Positions 15,700-16,805 of a stretch of DNA of 16,805 nt are shown in pieces. Position 1 is the first letter of the stretch, and each line of letters opens with the position of its first letter. This DNA comes from an uncultured Brachyspira sp. Its GTDB lineage: Bacteria > Spirochaetota > Brachyspiria > Brachyspirales > Brachyspiraceae. Position numbers and translations under genes: made by a program. The stretch is from NCBI RefSeq assembly GCF_910578695.1, contig NZ_CAJTQJ010000049.1:1-16805 (forward strand), read 5' to 3'. The notes beneath the pieces were generated by a model. The model was not told the origin of the DNA. It ran no database searches and saw only the letters and a list, made by a program, of their open reading frames with translations.

Positions 15700-16595
15700 T
15701 TACATAAATTTCAATCTAAAAGAATCTCTCCACTTTCTTACAGGAATAAACCATAACATTTTTAATAAAAACTTATACAAAATATTATCTAATTTTTTAT
15801 ATTTGCTGCCGCCGATAGACAGCCATTTTTGATAGCTTTCATTCCATAGATTAAAAGAATCATCTTTTATTCCATTATTCCATTCCAAAATTTATGAAAT
15901 CCGTAAGAATGTAATATTTTAGCGTCCTTAAAATGAGTATATTTATTAGGCAGTAAACAGTAAGTATTCAAATCCAATTTTTCATACGTAATATTAAACT
16001 CCTGTACCATCAAGCTAAAGCCAGCTTGCTCAGGAAAGTATAGATTATCAAAATATTCGGCTGTTATTTTATAACAAAAGTCATATAGTTTATTATAATC
16101 TTTTAAATGGTCTTGAAATACTATAAGCCCTCCAAGAATACTGTCTGCATACATATTATATCTTTCTATTTTGTTTATAAAATTATTATAACAGCTTCCC
16201 TCATTTATCAAAGCTTTAACTCCTGATATTGATTTTATTTCTAATTCAGAAATATCGCTTGCTATAAATATATCATAGTCTGTATATATAACAGTTTTAT
16301 ATTTATCTAATAATTTTAAGCATTCAAATTTGGCAAATACCATATATGTAAAATGTTTAACGCTTATAGTCTTATCTTTTAATTTATTTTTTAATGGAAA
16401 ATCATATTCTATGAATATCGTTTTATGTATGCCGTTTATTAATTGTCTATCTTTCTCTGTAATTTTACCGTCATTAAAAATTATAAACTCATACTCTGAG
16501 CCTCTGTAAATATTTTTAAAATTTATGATAGCTGCAGCAATAGCAAATATCATATTTGAAGTACCGCATAGAACAATAGCAAGTTTCTTTTTCAT
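15700..16595 (-). pseudogene. GT8-like glycosyltransferase, split by an 8-bp duplication
   Basis: The first 242 codons (16595 down to 15867) encode the catalytic part: KLAIVLCGTSNM strand, VIYTDYDIF with a DXD-type motif (D106, D108), LGGLIVF, PEQAGFSLM and HSYGFHKFW (229-237), a match to the GT8 HxxGxxKPW motif. It then stops at TAA 15867-15869. The C-terminal 50 or so residues continue in another frame down to 15700 (KDDSFNLWNESYQKWL...), ending in a basic IPVRKWRDSFRLKF tail. Removing one copy of the tandem TTATTCCA (15867-15874 / 15875-15882) restores one 295-residue protein. So the gene is off, or encodes a truncated enzyme, in this copy, but is easily reversible. It starts two bases after the stop of the upstream gene. 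Confidence 0.8.
15867..15882. repeat. Exact 8-bp tandem duplication causing a frameshift
   Basis: TTATTCCA occurs twice in a row on the + strand (TGGAATAA twice on the coding strand). Eight bases shift the frame by two, and the duplication itself supplies the premature TAA. Loss of one unit gives HKFWNG-IKDDSF with no residue lost, so this is the likely ancestral state. Confidence 0.9.
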
Positions 16596-16597
16596 TA

Positions 16598-16805
16598 TTA
16601 CTTTATACCTCTGCTATTTTCAAATGCATAAATATGACTGATTAATTTATATAATAAAATCTTATATCTTGAACTATAGCCTTTATCATCAAGATGAAAA
16701 ACTGATGCAATGCCGAAAGAAAAGGCATTAAAATATAAAGTATAAATTTTTAGATTAGTTGTGAGTTGTGAGTTGTGAGTTGTGAGTTGTGAGTTGTGAG
16801 TTGTG
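16598..16805 (-). CDS. 3' end of an unidentified gene crossing the heptamer repeat (partial)
   Basis: On the - strand the frame entering at 16804 is open through the repeat, reading H-N-S-Q-L-T-T units, and goes on for 52 codons to TAA 16598-16600. The unique part (NLKIYTLYFNAFSFG, then HLDDKGYSSRYKILLYKL and a short end) has a mixed composition typical of real coding sequence. I do not recognise a family. Its stop is two bases before the ATG of the GT8-like gene, and its AGAGG near the end may be that gene's SD, so the two are probably coupled. The other two frames stop within 5 bases of the repeat's end (TAA at 16755-16757 and 16750-16752). The 5' part is outside the window. Confidence 0.75.
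   Translation of the reverse strand, partial: TTHNSQLTTHNSQLTTNLKIYTLYFNAFSFGIASVFHLDDKGYSSRYKILLYKLISHIYAFENSRGIK
16757..16805. repeat. (AGTTGTG)7 heptanucleotide tandem repeat at the window edge
   Basis: Seven perfect copies run to the last base, so the array may be longer. The + strand is closed by TGA, but the - strand (CACAACT) is free of stops in all frames. Seven is not a multiple of three, so each unit gained or lost shifts the frame of the gene that crosses it. Confidence 0.97.

Noticed and set aside
1..16805. CRISPR array, tRNA, rRNA, insertion sequence or prophage genes
   Set aside because: No spaced repeats of 25-40 bases, no cloverleaf-like segment, no transposase or integrase motifs, and no terminal inverted repeats were seen.

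Overview
The window looks like one complete contig from a Brachyspira-type spirochaete. The evidence is very low GC (about a quarter, by eye), short SD sequences, consensus sigma-70 promoters in AT-rich gaps, Lys/Ile/Asn-rich proteins and a gene set of CheX, HlyC/CorC, CapA lipoprotein and many sugar transferases. The genus call is inference. Both ends stop inside perfect short tandem repeats, (AAGTC)10 on the left and (AGTTGTG)7 on the right, which suggests assembly breaks there.

Layout. Left edge (1-1163, +): the tail of an open frame running through the pentamer repeat overlaps the start of an intact GT8-type glycosyltransferase. Bases 1278-3257 (-) encode an RNase R-like exoribonuclease that lacks room for the usual cold-shock domains, behind a perfect TTGACA/TATAAT promoter. 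Bases 3464-8752 (-) form a four-gene operon read from a promoter near 8810-8835: an SbcD/YhaO-like metallophosphoesterase, an SbcC/YhaN-like ATPase with two membrane helices inside its coiled coil, a NYN-domain putative RNase with two OST-HTH-like repeats, and prephenate dehydrogenase (tyrA). Bases 8753-9205 are a 450-bp non-coding gap with a promoter. Bases 9206-11664 (+) hold a GtrB/DPM1-type lipid-linked sugar synthase broken by three frame disruptions, followed by an intact GT39/ArnT-type membrane glycosyltransferase that would be expected to use its product. Bases 11661-15492 (-) hold a cheX - amidase lipoprotein - HlyC/CorC - CapA lipoprotein series, with a good promoter before cheX. Right edge (15700-16805, -): a second GT8-like gene is split by an exact 8-bp tandem duplication, and upstream of it lies the end of a gene running through the heptamer repeat.

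The most notable theme is reversible-looking variation in surface glycan genes. At each edge, a repeat whose unit is not a multiple of three lies in the only frame that reads on to a stop at the start codon of a glycosyltransferase. The right-hand glycosyltransferase carries its own 8-bp duplication frameshift, and the central GtrB-like gene is also broken. The second theme is an RNA/DNA-processing operon that joins YhaO/YhaN-like proteins to a NYN/OST-HTH protein, next to an unusual RNase R.
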